DNA of 64,000 nucleotides, taken from assembly GCA_964423405.1 (NCBI GenBank), contig CAYREY010000005.1:62001-126000 (forward strand), in the 5' to 3' direction. This DNA comes from Bog-950 sp964423405. Lineage in GTDB: Bacteria; Bacteroidota; Bacteroidia; Chitinophagales; LD1. Of the stretch, positions 35,406 to 47,700 are shown piece by piece (the first letter of the stretch is position 1; every line of letters starts with the position of its first letter). A program made the translations under genes and the position numbers. The notes beneath the pieces are model-generated. The model had not been told where the DNA came from and made no database searches. It worked only from the letters and a program-made list of their open reading frames with translations.

Positions 35406-37631
35406 TTAGAACTTCAAAATCTTAAACTCTGTACGGCGGTTTTCCTGATGTTCGGTATCGGTACAAGGCACAGCCATTTCTCCCTCGCACTGGCACTTGT
35501 TTATTAAGCGGCTTTCGCCATAACCGGCAGCAATCATACGGCGGCCATCTACGCCCTGCGAGGCTATGTAGTTAACACAGCTTTCGGCACGCTTGCTGGA
35601 TAACTGCATGTTGTACTTGGCAGTAGCGCGGCAGTCGGTATGCGAGCTAAGCTCTATCTCCAGTGTAGGGTTGTCTTTTAGTATCTTAACCAGTTTGTCC
35701 AGCTCTTTTGCAGCATCCGGGCGTATAAACCATTTGTCCAGGTCGTAGTAAATGTTCTCTACCTTTATAGCCACACCTTTCTTCACTTTCTCCAGCTCTA
35801 ACAGCGTATAAAGCGTAGTAGGTGCTTTTTTGCCAATAGTGCTTTGGGTAGCAGTTACGGTCAGGTATTTGGTATCGGGCTCACCGGTTTCTTTCGAACC
35901 TTCTATGCGGTAGTTGGTGTTAGGGTCCAGCGAGAACATACATTTACCATCTTTATTGGTCATGCATACTTCATCTTTGCTGGTGGTAAGGTTGGTAATC
36001 TTAACCTTAGCAGCTTCCATCGGTTCGTGGGTACGTTTGTCCTGTACGGTAACCTCCAGATTTATACCACCTTCTGGTACCATTGGTATTTTAACCAATT
36101 CTGGTTTTTCTTTTACATCAAAAGGCAATTCGGCCGGTAAGTAACCGGGCTTGGTAGCGTAAAACTTATAGCGTTGGTTAGGGTTAGCGGCAAACGTAAA
36201 GTCACCGTCTTTGCCCGATTTCCTTTTTCCTTTCTCTACATCTTCCAGTTTCATTACCACATCGGCACCTTCTATTGGCAGGCCGGTGCTGGCATCGTAC
36301 ACTATACCGTTAAGTATAATGCCGCGTTTGGTAAAGCTGTAAATATCGTCATCGCCCTGTCCACCCTGACGGTTAGACACAAAGTAACCACGCTTGTTAT
36401 CCTTACCTATTACATAGCCAAAATCATCGGCGTTGGTATTAATGGGGTAACCCAGGTTTTCAGGGTCGGTCCAGTTAGTTAGTTTGTTACCGGTTTTAAC
36501 CAACGATGTGCTATACACATCTAAACCACCCAGGCCCGTATGCCCGTTAGATGAGAAGTAAAGCGTACCATCATCGGCTATGTAAGGGAACATCTCATCG
36601 CCCGAAGTATTGATTTTAGGGCCCAGGTTAATAGGGGTACCCCATGGGCCGCCAATCTCGCGGGTAGTCATGTAAATATCTACACCGCCATAACCGCCCG
36701 GTTTATCGCTGGCAAAGTATAGTGTTTTAGCATCTTTGGTAATTGCCGGGTGGCACACCGAGTATTCTTTATCATTAAAAGGAACCGCCTCTACCAATTC
36801 GTCACCCCAGCGTTTCGCATCAGGTAACCAAACCATACGGTAAATTTTCAGCTTCACCGTTTTGTCGGCAGCGGTAAAGGCACGTTTGCCATTGTAGTTG
36901 CTACGATCCAGGTATAGCTCCTGCATTTTTTCGTTAAAGCACGATGTACCTTCGTGAAATTTCTTGTTCAGTTTACGACCGGTCATAATAGAAGCTTTGG
37001 AAATAGTACCATTGCTGGTATCATCTTTATAGGCTTCATATATCTGTAAGAAATTGCCTTGTGTCCAAACATCTTTGCGTACTACATACGATTCGGGCAA
37101 GCGGTTAGAGCAGAAAAATATGCCGGTGTCTTTATTCAATGCAACACCAAAGTCAGAATACTTAGAGTTTATCTTATCAAGGTTTTTCACTTCGTAAAAA
37201 CCACGGTCTTTACTCAGTTCTTCTACCTTATCCATACCCTGTACACGCTCTTTCACGCTGGCATCGGTAGGCACAAGGTCCTGATACTGCTTGTAGTAAA
37301 CCTTTGCCTCGGCATACTTTTGGTTAGCACGCAAAGCCTCGGCGTAGTATAGCTTATTTACCACATTGGCATTAGGTAACTGTGCCAGCGAAGCATAGTA
37401 TTGTTCGGCTTTGCTCCAGTCGTTAATCAACCGGTAGCTATCAGCTATTTTTTGTAATACGTACACGTTCTGCTGGTCTTTTTTCAGCGCACGCTCGTAA
37501 AACATAATCGCCTTTTTGTAGTCAAACTGTTTGTAGTACCAGTCGCCTACTTTTACTATGGGCTTTTCTGCCTGTGCTACGCTCAGCATAATCAGGGCCA
37601 GTAAAAGAGTCAGGGATTTCTTCAAAATCAT
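35406..37631 (-). CDS. TPR / PD40 propeller / CarboxypepD_reg / OmpA protein, PorE-like
   Basis: A 741-residue envelope protein with signal peptide 1-21. Domain order: TPR-like helices (~25-130), PD40-type beta-propeller (~145-430, blades with TLYFASDKPGGYGGVDIY, TLYFSSNGHTGLGGLDVY and GYFVSNRQGGQGDDDIYSF), one or two carboxypeptidase-regulatory-like beta-sandwiches (~440-610), and an OmpA peptidoglycan-binding domain (~624-741, SSHTDCRATAKYN, GYGESR, NRRTEFKIL). This order is that of PorE of Porphyromonas, a T9SS component, and of OmpA-family proteins next to SprF-like genes. It lies last in the operon, 48 bp after the PorP/SprF-like gene. No lipobox Cys is visible. Confidence 0.88.
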   Translation of the reverse strand: MILKKSLTLLLALIMLSVAQAEKPIVKVGDWYYKQFDYKKAIMFYERALKKDQQNVYVLQKIADSYRLINDWSKAEQYYASLAQLPNANVVNKLYYAEALRANQKYAEAKVYYKQYQDLVPTDASVKERVQGMDKVEELSKDRGFYEVKNLDKINSKYSDFGVALNKDTGIFFCSNRLPESYVVRKDVWTQGNFLQIYEAYKDDTSNGTISKASIMTGRKLNKKFHEGTSCFNEKMQELYLDRSNYNGKRAFTAADKTVKLKIYRMVWLPDAKRWGDELVEAVPFNDKEYSVCHPAITKDAKTLYFASDKPGGYGGVDIYMTTREIGGPWGTPINLGPKINTSGDEMFPYIADDGTLYFSSNGHTGLGGLDVYSTSLVKTGNKLTNWTDPENLGYPINTNADDFGYVIGKDNKRGYFVSNRQGGQGDDDIYSFTKRGIILNGIVYDASTGLPIEGADVVMKLEDVEKGKRKSGKDGDFTFAANPNQRYKFYATKPGYLPAELPFDVKEKPELVKIPMVPEGGINLEVTVQDKRTHEPMEAAKVKITNLTTSKDEVCMTNKDGKCMFSLDPNTNYRIEGSKETGEPDTKYLTVTATQSTIGKKAPTTLYTLLELEKVKKGVAIKVENIYYDLDKWFIRPDAAKELDKLVKILKDNPTLEIELSSHTDCRATAKYNMQLSSKRAESCVNYIASQGVDGRRMIAAGYGESRLINKCQCEGEMAVPCTDTEHQENRRTEFKILKF

Positions 37632-37679
37632 AATAATATATTTTTCAGTTACCTTAAGTGCTTAGTGTGTTAGTGCTTA

Positions 37680-38669
37680 TTAGAAGTATTTTACAAAACG
37701 AGGGGTTACGAAACGTTTTTTGTTATACCAAAAATCGTAACCAATCATAATTTCATGTGTACCGGTGGTGTATTTGCGCAATGCTGTAATTTCGGCATCG
37801 TAGCAGTAACCAATCTGTAACTGTGGTGTTGCTTTAAAGTTGATAAAAGCATTAGCCGACTGGCCTACGTATTTACGCGATTGCTGTCCATCGCCGGCAG
37901 TGCGGTAACCTGCACCAACCCAAACACGGTCAATGAATAACAAGGCCAGGTTAATATCAAACTGTGGTATGTTTTTAGGCAAACCTTTCTGCCATTTCAT
38001 CAGCAACGAAGGGCGGAACTTCACAATAGAAGCCTCTTTGCCAAATACATAACCGGCAGTAAACAGGTAGTGGTTATACATACGAGCTATGCTGGTGTTA
38101 TAGCCCGATACACCGGTTTTATCACGCAGTTTTGTAGGCATAAGGTGAGGCACCGATGCACCTATAAAATAACGTTTGCCATAAGCGTAGATACCAAAAC
38201 CCACGTTAGGAGCAAACAGGTTTTCGTTTAACGAAAAGGCATTGTCAGGGTTGTTGATGTCGGCCAGTTCTGCTTTACCGTTGTTCTGGTAAAAATAGCT
38301 GAACGAAGCCTGCACACCAAAGCAAAGGCGGTTATCGCCTTTAAGCCTTAACCGGTAGGCAAATGATGGCGTTGCAGTAAAGTTGTTAGCCAACCCTATA
38401 CGGTCGTTGGTTAAGGTCATACCCAACGCATACTGGTCGCGGCGCAGCGGTGTGTGTATGCTGGCTGTTACCGTACGTGGTGCCCCTTCCAGGCCGGCCC
38501 ATTGGTGGCGGTAAATAGCCATTACGCTTATCACCTCCTGGCTACCGGCATAGGCCGGGTTCAGGAAAAGACCGTTGAACATATACATACTGTAAGCAGG
38601 GTCCTGTTGTGCTTTTACACCTGTAAAAGCCATCAGGGCTATTAATGCTGTAGTAAGTAATTTTTTCAT
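37680..38669 (-). CDS. PorP/SprF-family type IX secretion membrane protein
   Basis: An outer-membrane protein of 329 residues. Signal peptide 1-20, then QQDPAYSMYMFNGLFLNPAYAGS, the hallmark opening of the PorP/SprF family, followed by alternating beta-strands and a C-terminal aromatic ending (RFVTPRFVKYF). Such proteins dock type B T9SS cargo, and SprF of Flavobacterium johnsoniae is needed for secretion of the giant adhesin SprB. Here it follows a 7,908-residue CHU_C protein gene at once, and a terminator separates the two. It is therefore the probable dedicated partner of that protein. Confidence 0.95.
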   Translation of the reverse strand: MKKLLTTALIALMAFTGVKAQQDPAYSMYMFNGLFLNPAYAGSQEVISVMAIYRHQWAGLEGAPRTVTASIHTPLRRDQYALGMTLTNDRIGLANNFTATPSFAYRLRLKGDNRLCFGVQASFSYFYQNNGKAELADINNPDNAFSLNENLFAPNVGFGIYAYGKRYFIGASVPHLMPTKLRDKTGVSGYNTSIARMYNHYLFTAGYVFGKEASIVKFRPSLLMKWQKGLPKNIPQFDINLALLFIDRVWVGAGYRTAGDGQQSRKYVGQSANAFINFKATPQLQIGYCYDAEITALRKYTTGTHEIMIGYDFWYNKKRFVTPRFVKYF

Positions 38670-38702
38670 AAATACTTTTTTCAGGTTTACTATTTTTTAA
38701 AA

Positions 38703-38737
38703 GGCCACCTCTCTGCCTCTCAGCAAGAGAGGTGGCC
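38703..38737 (-). terminator. Intrinsic terminator after the giant surface-protein gene
   Basis: A perfect 12-bp stem (38703-38714 with 38726-38737) with an 11-nt loop. On the minus strand it is followed by TTTTAAAAAATAG. It lies 10 bases beyond the stop codon of the giant gene and before porP, so it probably reduces read-through into porP and the PorE-like gene. Confidence 0.8.
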
Positions 38738-38747
38738 GTATTACATC

Positions 38748-41700
38748 TTATCGGTGAATTACAACAAACTTGGCCTCGCGGCGGTTAGTACCATCGTTGT
38801 ACTCGTAAATTATGTAGTAAGTGCCATCCGGCAGGTCTATACCTTCCATGTTCTTACCGGCAAAGTTATCCTGGTAAGCACCTTCGCTAAACCATACCTC
38901 TACACCCCAACGGTTGAAGATACGTACAGTGCCCAGCGGGCTGCGGTCTTTACATGGTATTACATAGTTATCGTTCACACCGTCACCGTTTGGCGAGAAG
39001 CCATTTGGTATAAAGCAAGGCTGTGCGGTATCTACCACTGTTATACATATGTTGGCTGTATCGCAGTAAATGTAGCTGCCACTTACAGCACATACCTGGT
39101 AGCTAAACTGCTCCTGGCCTTTAAAGCCGGTGTTTGGCGTATAGGTTACTGTGTTGTTGGCGTTTACTACTGCCACACCGTTTACAGGTTGTGTAATTAG
39201 TGTTACTGTAGTATCGGCAGCTACCGGTATAATATCGTTAGCCAGTACATCAACAGTTATTGGTGTGTTAATGATAGCTGTATCCAGGTCGCATGGCTCA
39301 TCTACAGCCTGTATGATACAATCAACAGTAGTAATGATAACCGGTGCAGTAGTACAGTTACCCAAATCGGTACATACAGTTACACACATAGTGTCGTTAC
39401 CGTAGAAACCGGTGTTAGGTACATAATTGAAGCAGTGGTTGCCAAATGTTAAGGTGCCGTTGGCCGGCTCACACATAGCAGTTATGCTCCAGTTGGTATT
39501 AGCAGGTAGTGTTACATACTTGTCTATACAGATAGAATCGGTAGTTACACAAGCCTGTAATGTATCGTAAATCGGGTCAATAACCGGCTCAGGACATGGT
39601 ATAATACGTACCTGTATGGTAGCTGTATCACACTTAACAGGCAGGCCGTTATCGCAGATATAGTAATCAAGCGATATAGTGCTTGCTGTACCGTTGCTGC
39701 TGATAGTAATGGTACTATCGGTAAGCGCCTGTATGTTAATTAGGCCCGAGCTGCTTGGTGCGCCAATACCGGTTATACGGATAGCGTTGCCATCTGCATC
39801 GGTATCGTTACCCAGCGGATTAAATGTTATAGTATCCTGCAGACATATAGTTTGTGTATCGGCAAGTGCAACCGGTTTAGTGTTGCATATAACATTTACT
39901 ATCACCAGTGCTGTATCGAAACCGCACACGTTTTCGCCGGCATACGTAAACGTATCGGCACCACAGTAGCCAGGGGCAGATACATACATTACCGTGCTAT
40001 CGTTAATGAAGTAAGCAGTACCGTGTTGCGGATTCACTATCACTTCATGTACCGGAGTAGCGCCTGTTATGGTATCGTTCAGCGATACAACTATAGCTAC
40101 CGAATCGCCGGTTATTACACGAGCAGTATCGGTTACACCTATAGGAGCAGCACAGCACAGTACTTCTACACACACATAACCGGTATCTATCGAGCCTGCT
40201 TCATCTACCAGTACATAAGCAAAGGTATCTATGAAACCGCAGGTATCGGTACGTGGTATGTAACGTATCAGGCCTTTCGCATCTACAAAGGCAGTACCTT
40301 GTGTATTAGGCAGGCTTACCGTACCAGCAACCCATATAGAGTCGATGATATCCGGGTCGTAATCGTTAGCCAGTACATCTATAACCACAGTACGGTTGTA
40401 ACCGGTTACAGTACACTCGTTTACAGCTACTACCGAGTTGTTGATGTAGATTACAACAGTAGCAGTGTCACACAACACCGGCAGACCGTCGTCACATATC
40501 ACATAAGTGAATGTGTCCGGATCGTAAGCGTTAGCTGTGGTTGGAGTGTACGTAATAGTGCCATCCTGGTTTACAGTAGCTGTACCACCGGTAGGCGGAA
40601 CAGGTATGCTGGTTGTAGTCAATGCATCGCCATCAGGGTCGTGGTCGTTACCCTGTACAGGCACGGTTACCGGAGTTTGGTAATCGGTAGTACCGAAATC
40701 ATCAACTGCCACTGGTGGGTGGTTGTTGGTTATTACTGTAGCTACATGTATTACAATGATAGCTGTATCGCAGGCGCCTGATGGGTCGCAGATGGCGTAC
40801 ACCACAGTATCGGTACCCTCTACCGGCGAGGTATAGGTTACAGTATTATCGCCGTTCAACGAAGCAGTAGCACCCGGCAGGCCAGGGCCGCTAAGTATCG
40901 TTACGTTCAGCGGATCACCGTCCGGATCGAAGTCGTTAGCCAGCTCGTTGATAATAGTTACAGAATCGATTGCAGTCATCACTTCATCATCGTTAGCCAC
41001 CGGTGGATTGTTGTTGCCATCGCATGGTATTACAGTGAAGCGGATGATGTTTGTATCGCACAGCGGAGATACAGGTATGTTGCTGATATCGCATACATAG
41101 TATTCCATAGTGTACACACCCGGTGTATTGTTGTAGTACACACCCGAACCGTTACCGGTTGCAGTCCATGTACCACCACTCACAGGGCCGTAGCTGTAGG
41201 TCATCAGGTTACCGTCAGGGTCAGATGTAGAAGCAGCTACGTTCACACCAACGGTGGTGCTGTCGCACGTAAACACGCTTATCTTCTGTGCCACCGGCGG
41301 GTTGTTTACAGGTACCACTACTATAGTTACAGTACCGGTATCGCAGGCGCCCGATGTATCGCAAACCGATACGCAGATTACCTGGGTACCAATCCAGTCG
41401 GTAGTAGGTGTGTAGGTAATGCAACCGTTCAGTACCGTTACAGTACCGTTTATAGTACCACAGTTAACTGTGCTTAGTGTAAGCGTGTTGATAGCATCAT
41501 CCACATCGGCCAGCGAAGGACAAACCGTATCGCTGGTGTTTATCAGTATGGTATCTATTACATCGGTAATTACTGGTGGATCGTTTACAGGGCAGATAGA
41601 CACATATACCTCTGCCGTATCGCAGGCATTGGCACAGTTGGTGTTGCATATCTGGTAAACAATAGTATCGGCACCGTTGTAGTTCAATCGCGGTGTATAG

Positions 41701-44700
41701 GTTACCGAGTCGCCGTTTACCGTGGCGCTACCGTTAGCAGCACTTATAATAGTTACTGTGCTGGTATTACCTTCAGCATCAGTATCATTGGTAAGTACAG
41801 TAAATGTTACTGGTATTTCCTCGCAGGTTTCAGCCTGGTCGTTAACAGCTACCGGTGGTATGTTTACGTGGCTGCAGATAGTATCGCTGCTTACACAACC
41901 GTTAGGTGTGTTTATGGCAGTAGCTATCAGGCAGTAGTCGCCGGTAGTGGTATGTGTATAGCTGAATGGTGAAGTACCCGAACCTACGTTACCACCACCC
42001 TGTACGCTCCATATAATGTTAAACACATCGAAGCTGAAGTTTGGTGTAAACGTTACCGCAGTACCAAAGCATGAAGTATCGGCCGAAGCAGTTACAGCAA
42101 TGGTTGGAGCGCCCTTCACATTAATTACAAAAGTGTAGGTGTTATCGCAACCGGTGTTAGGGTCGGTGTACGTGTAAGTAATAGTGTTGTTGCCCAGCGG
42201 AGCAGCAGCCGGGTTAAATACGGAGCCATCCTGACCAGACAGGCCGGTGCTGCCGGTAAATATACCACCTGCAGGCGAGCCAACCAGTGTTACAGCCGAA
42301 TCGAACTGGCAGTAAGCCGGAGCAAAGCCGCTGGCGGTAACAGCAGGAAGCGGTGTTACTACTGTGCAGGCAAAGGTATCTTTGCTGCAACCGGTAGCAG
42401 GGTCGGTATAGATGTACTGAATACACCAGGTACCCTCGCCAACTACAGCCGGCTGGAACACGTTACCTGTTACCCCTGTGCCGAAGAACGAACCACCAGC
42501 CGGTGAACCGGTAAGCAGTATGTTACCTGCATCTATACAAATAGAATCTGTAAGACCGGTGAAGCTAACCGATGGAGGATTGTTAACTACCACGGTTGTG
42601 CTATCGGCAGCCTGGCAACCATTGTTATCGGTTACTACCAGGGTGTACACAGTAGTTACCAGCGGACAAGCCGTACTGTTTAACGATGTAGGTGTGTTAG
42701 CACCACCAAACCACTGATAAGTGTATGGAGGTTCGCCACCCGATACAGGGCCACCCAGTGTTACACAGGTATTAGCGTTAGCGCACAGGTTACCAAAGTT
42801 AGAACCTGCATCTACAAACAGTGTATTAGGCAGTACAGTTACCTGTACATCATCGCTGGCTTTGCAACCAAAGCTATCGGTTACGGTTACAGTAAATACT
42901 GTAGTGAAACCTAATTGCTTAACGGTTGGGTTAGCAGCGTTGGTATCGCTTAGCGCTGGTGTTACCGGCGGATACCATGAGTATGAGTAAGGGCCAACAG
43001 TACCCGATGCAGTAGGCGAGCCACCCAGTATGGCGCTATCAAGCGCACAAGCTGTTATGGCAGCATCGGCACCGGCATTAGCTACAGGCAGGGCACGCAG
43101 CGATATGTTTACAACATCCGATGCGGTACAACCCAGCGAGTCGGTTACTGTAAGTGTATAGCTGCTGCTGCTTACCGGTGTAGCAGTAGGGTTAGCAATG
43201 TTGCTTGGGAAAGCACCCAGGCTCCATGCATAGCTGTATGGTGTAGTACCACCTACTACAGCAGGAGTACCACCCAGCACTATCGAAGTACCGGTACAGA
43301 TAGCTGTATCAATACCTGCGTTAACTGCTATCAGCGGGCTTACTACCACAGTCATACTATCCATCATGTTACAACCAAGCTGGTCGGTTACAGTCAGGTA
43401 GTACGTTGTAGTGTTAAGCGGGTTAGCGCATGGGTTAGCAATAGTAGCATCACTTAAGTTGGTTATAGGAGCCCACTGGTACAGGTAAGGCGGCTGGCCA
43501 CCAACTGCAGTTGGGTTACCTCCTATTGTTACACAACCATTGCTGTTAGCACAGAACACTTTATTGGTTCCGGCATCGGCAGTAAGGTTGGTTTGGTTTA
43601 CAGTTACCACTACTTCATCTACTGCAAAGCAGCCGGTAGCGTTATCGGTTACCGTTACGCTGAAAGTAGTAGTTACAGTAAGGCCTGTAACAATCGGGTT
43701 AGGTATAGTAGCGCCGTTCAGGTTAGCCGAAGGCGACCAGGCGTATGAGTAGTTACCCGAACCACAACCACCGGTAGGCGAGCCACCCAGTTGGGTAAAC
43801 GAGCCAGGGCAGTTAGTCATAGTTTTGTCGGTACCTGCATTGGCACATACTGCCGGGTTAACCGAAACAGTCTGGCTGGCAGATGCTGTACAACCTACGG
43901 CATCGGTAATAGTTACAGTGTAAGTAGTAACAGTAGCCGGTGTAGCAATTGGGTTAGCCGATACTGTGCTGCTTAAGCCTACACCCGGGTTCCAGGTGTA
44001 AGTAAAGTTACCCGAACCACCACTGGCAGTAGGTGCACCACCCAACAGGGCAGAGCCACCGGCACAGATTGCAGTATCTGGCAGTACCGAAGCGGTAACA
44101 GCAGGGTTAGCAAACAGTACCATCGAATCTACAGCTATACAGCCGTAAGCATCGGTTACCAGTAATACGTAGGTAGTAGTATCGGTAGGGTTTACCTGCG
44201 GGTTAGCAATGCTGTTGCTGTTGCATATACCAGCTACAGGCGACCAATCGATAATGTAAGGAGCAGTGCCACCGCTTACAGCGTTGGTACCACCTATGGT
44301 TACACAGGTTGTAGTACCGGCACAGATGCTCTTATCCAAACCAGCATCGGCAGTAAGGGTAGATTGTGTTACGGTAACCAGTACCTGATCGATTGCAGTA
44401 CAGCCGTTAACATCGGTAACGGTTAAGCTGTATGTAAGCGATTGTGCCAGGTTACAAGCGGTAGGGTTAGATAAACCGGTATTGCTAAGGCCAGATGCAG
44501 GGGCCCATGCGTACAGGTATCCACCACCGCCACCGGTTGCAGTAGGCGTACCGCCCAGTGTTACACAAGCTGTAGGACAAGCCACTACCGATTGATCGGT
44601 ACCGGCATTAGCCGCAGGGTTTTGATTTACGCGTATAGCTACGCTGGCCGAGTTGCTGCAACCAAGTGCATCGGTTACGCTTAGTACGTATGTTTCTGTA

Positions 44701-47700
44701 GCAAGCGGTTGGGCCAGCGGGTTAGCTGTGGTAGTTGAGTTTAAGCCTGTACCAGGGGTCCAGGTATAGGTGTAGTTACCGGTACCGCCGCTGGCGCTAG
44801 GTGTACCACCCAGTTGTATAATGCTTCCTGCACAGATAGTATCTGGTGCACCGGCATTTACCACAGGGCGTGGATTAATTGTTATGCGCACGGTATCTTC
44901 GGCTATACAGCCGGTACCGTCCACTATAGCTACCGAGTAAGTAGTAGTAGTAAGCGGTGTGGCAAGCGGGTTAGCAACACTTGTGCTGCTCAGGCCGGTT
45001 GCAGGGCTCCAGGTGTACGTGTAAGGTGCAGTACCACCTACCGCAGTAGGCTGGCCACCCAACAGTATAGATACCGAAGCGCCTTCACAGAATGCTACAT
45101 TGTTACCAGCCTCGGCACTAAAGGTGCTGTTGGTTACGTTTACAGTTACCTGATCGCTGGCAGAGCAGCCGTTGGCATTGGTAACTACCAATGTATAAGT
45201 AGCCGTTGAACCAAGGTTACGTACATATGGGTTAGCCACTGTATCGCTGCTCAGTGCACCCGATGGGTTCCACTGGTAAGTGAACGGACCGGTACCGGTA
45301 GCCGAAGGTGAACCTCCCAGCATTACGCTATCGCCCGAACAAGCCACCAGGTTTCTGTCAGGGCCGGCGTTAACTACAGGCAGGGCATTAATGGTTACCA
45401 GTACAGCATCCGATGCAGTACAACCGTTTACATCGGTTACACGCACGGTATAAAGTGTGGTAGCTGCCGGTGTAGCGGTTGGGTTAGAGGCCGATGGGCT
45501 ACTGATATCGTTGCCAGGTGCCCATGTGTAGGTGTATGGTTGTGTACCACCTGTTGCAGTAGGTGTAGCACCCAGTATTACACTGGCACCAGCACATACA
45601 GCGGTATCTCTGCCAGCATCAACCGTTACAGCAGGGCGTACCGTTACAGTTACCGAATCAACCGCTATACAGCCTTTGCTATCGGTAACGCTTACATAGT
45701 AAGTAGTAGTAGTATCAGGAGAAGCAATCGGGTTAGCCGGGTTGCTCTGATCCAGATTAGTAACCGGCGACCAGGTATAGCTGTAACCAGGTGTACCACC
45801 TATTGCAGTAGGCGAAGCACCTAATGTTACCGTGCCATTGCTACCTGCACAGTAGCTGCCACCCACACCGGCTTCAGCCGATAGGGTACCCGAAGTTACA
45901 GTAACCAGTACTGCATCTTCAGCCGAGCAACCGTTGGCATCGGTTACCACTAATGTGTATAGTTGCGATACTATCAGGCCTTTCACCACCGGATTGCTGA
46001 TGCTATCAGCCGACAGGCCGGTAGCAGGGCTCCATTGGTAATCGTAACCACCAGCGCCACCTGTTGCAGCAGGCGAGCCACCTATTGTTACGCTATCGGC
46101 CGAGCAGTTGCTCAGGCTTACATCCTGGCCGGCATCGGCTACAGGGTTAGAGCGGATAGTTACAGTTATATTATCTGTACCGGTACATCCGTTAGCATCA
46201 GTTACCAGTACCGTGTAAGTAGTTGTAACCAGCGGACAAGCCTGCGGGTTAGCTGTGTTGTTTGCAAACAGGCCTTGTGTTGGTGTCCATGCATACTGAA
46301 GAGCACCGGTACCACCGCTGCCGGTGTTGGCACTACCCAGGTTTACACAGAAACCAGAGCAAAGTGTTGTATCAACACCTGCATTAGCTACAGGCGAAGG
46401 TGTAACAGTTACCACCACAGTATCTACCGAGCGGCAGCCTTTGCTGTCGGTTACGGTTACATAGTAAGTAGTAGTAGATGTAGGAGAAACTGTTGGGTTA
46501 GCCAGGTTGCTTACAAAGAAAGCACCGGTACCCCAGTTATATGTATATGGCGAAGTACCACCCACCGCAGTAGGCGAGCCACCCAGTGTTACCTGGGTAC
46601 CTGCGCCGGCACATATGCGCTGATCGCTGCCGGCATTAGCCTGTAGTGTGCTTGGCAATACATTCACTACTACAAAATCAACACCACGGCAACCAAAAGT
46701 ATCGGTTACTATCAATTGGTATGAAGTAGTAGCTGCAATACCGGTTACCAGCGGATTAGCAATGGTGCTATCGCTCAGGCCGGCGCCATAGGTCCAGTCG
46801 TAAGTGTAAGGGGCAGTGCCACCACCGGTTACAACCGGCAGGCCACCAATAAATACAGTATCGCCTACGCAACCTACCAGGTTCTTATCCGGGCCGGCAT
46901 CTACTACCGGGGTAGTACGTGGTGTTACAGTAACTTCATCCAGGTTAGAGCAGCCTTTATTGTCAACTACTATTAACTGGTAAGTAGTAACATTGGTAGG
47001 TGCAGCCGAAGGATTAGGTACATTAGGTAACGACAGGCCTATAGTAGGTATCCAGTTGTAAACGTAAGGGGTGGTACCACCGGTAGCCGATGGGTTACCT
47101 CCTATCTGTATTGCATTACCCGAACATACTGATGTATCGGGGCCGGCGTTAGCTGTAGGTGCAGGGTTTACAGTTACAGTCTCCGAGTCGGTAGCTGTAC
47201 AACCTTTGCTATCGGTTATAGTTACAGTAAAGGTAGTAGTTGCTGTAGGACAAGCCAGCGGATTGCTTGCTGTTGCGCTCGAAAGCACACCGGCATTGCT
47301 CCATGCGTATGTGAACGGAGCCGTACCGCCTACCGCAGTAGGAATACCACCTAACTGAACACAGTTATTGTTGCTACAAACAGCTTCATCGTTACCGGCA
47401 TTAGCCTGCAGGTTGCTGTTCACCACGTTCACAGTTACCTGATCGGTGCTGGTGCAACCGGTAGCATCTGTTACCAGTAAGGTGTACACTGTAGTGGTAG
47501 TAATACCTTTTACAACTGGGTTAGCGGCAGTACTGTCGCTTAATCCGGCAGAAGGCAACCAACGGTAGGTGTATGGCGCAGTGCCATTTATTGCAGCAGG
47601 TGCATCGCCTATTATCACGCTGTCGCCGGCACACAGTACAAGTGTTTTATCGGCACCGGCCTGTGCTATCGGGTTAGGTCGTACGTTTACTACTACGTTA

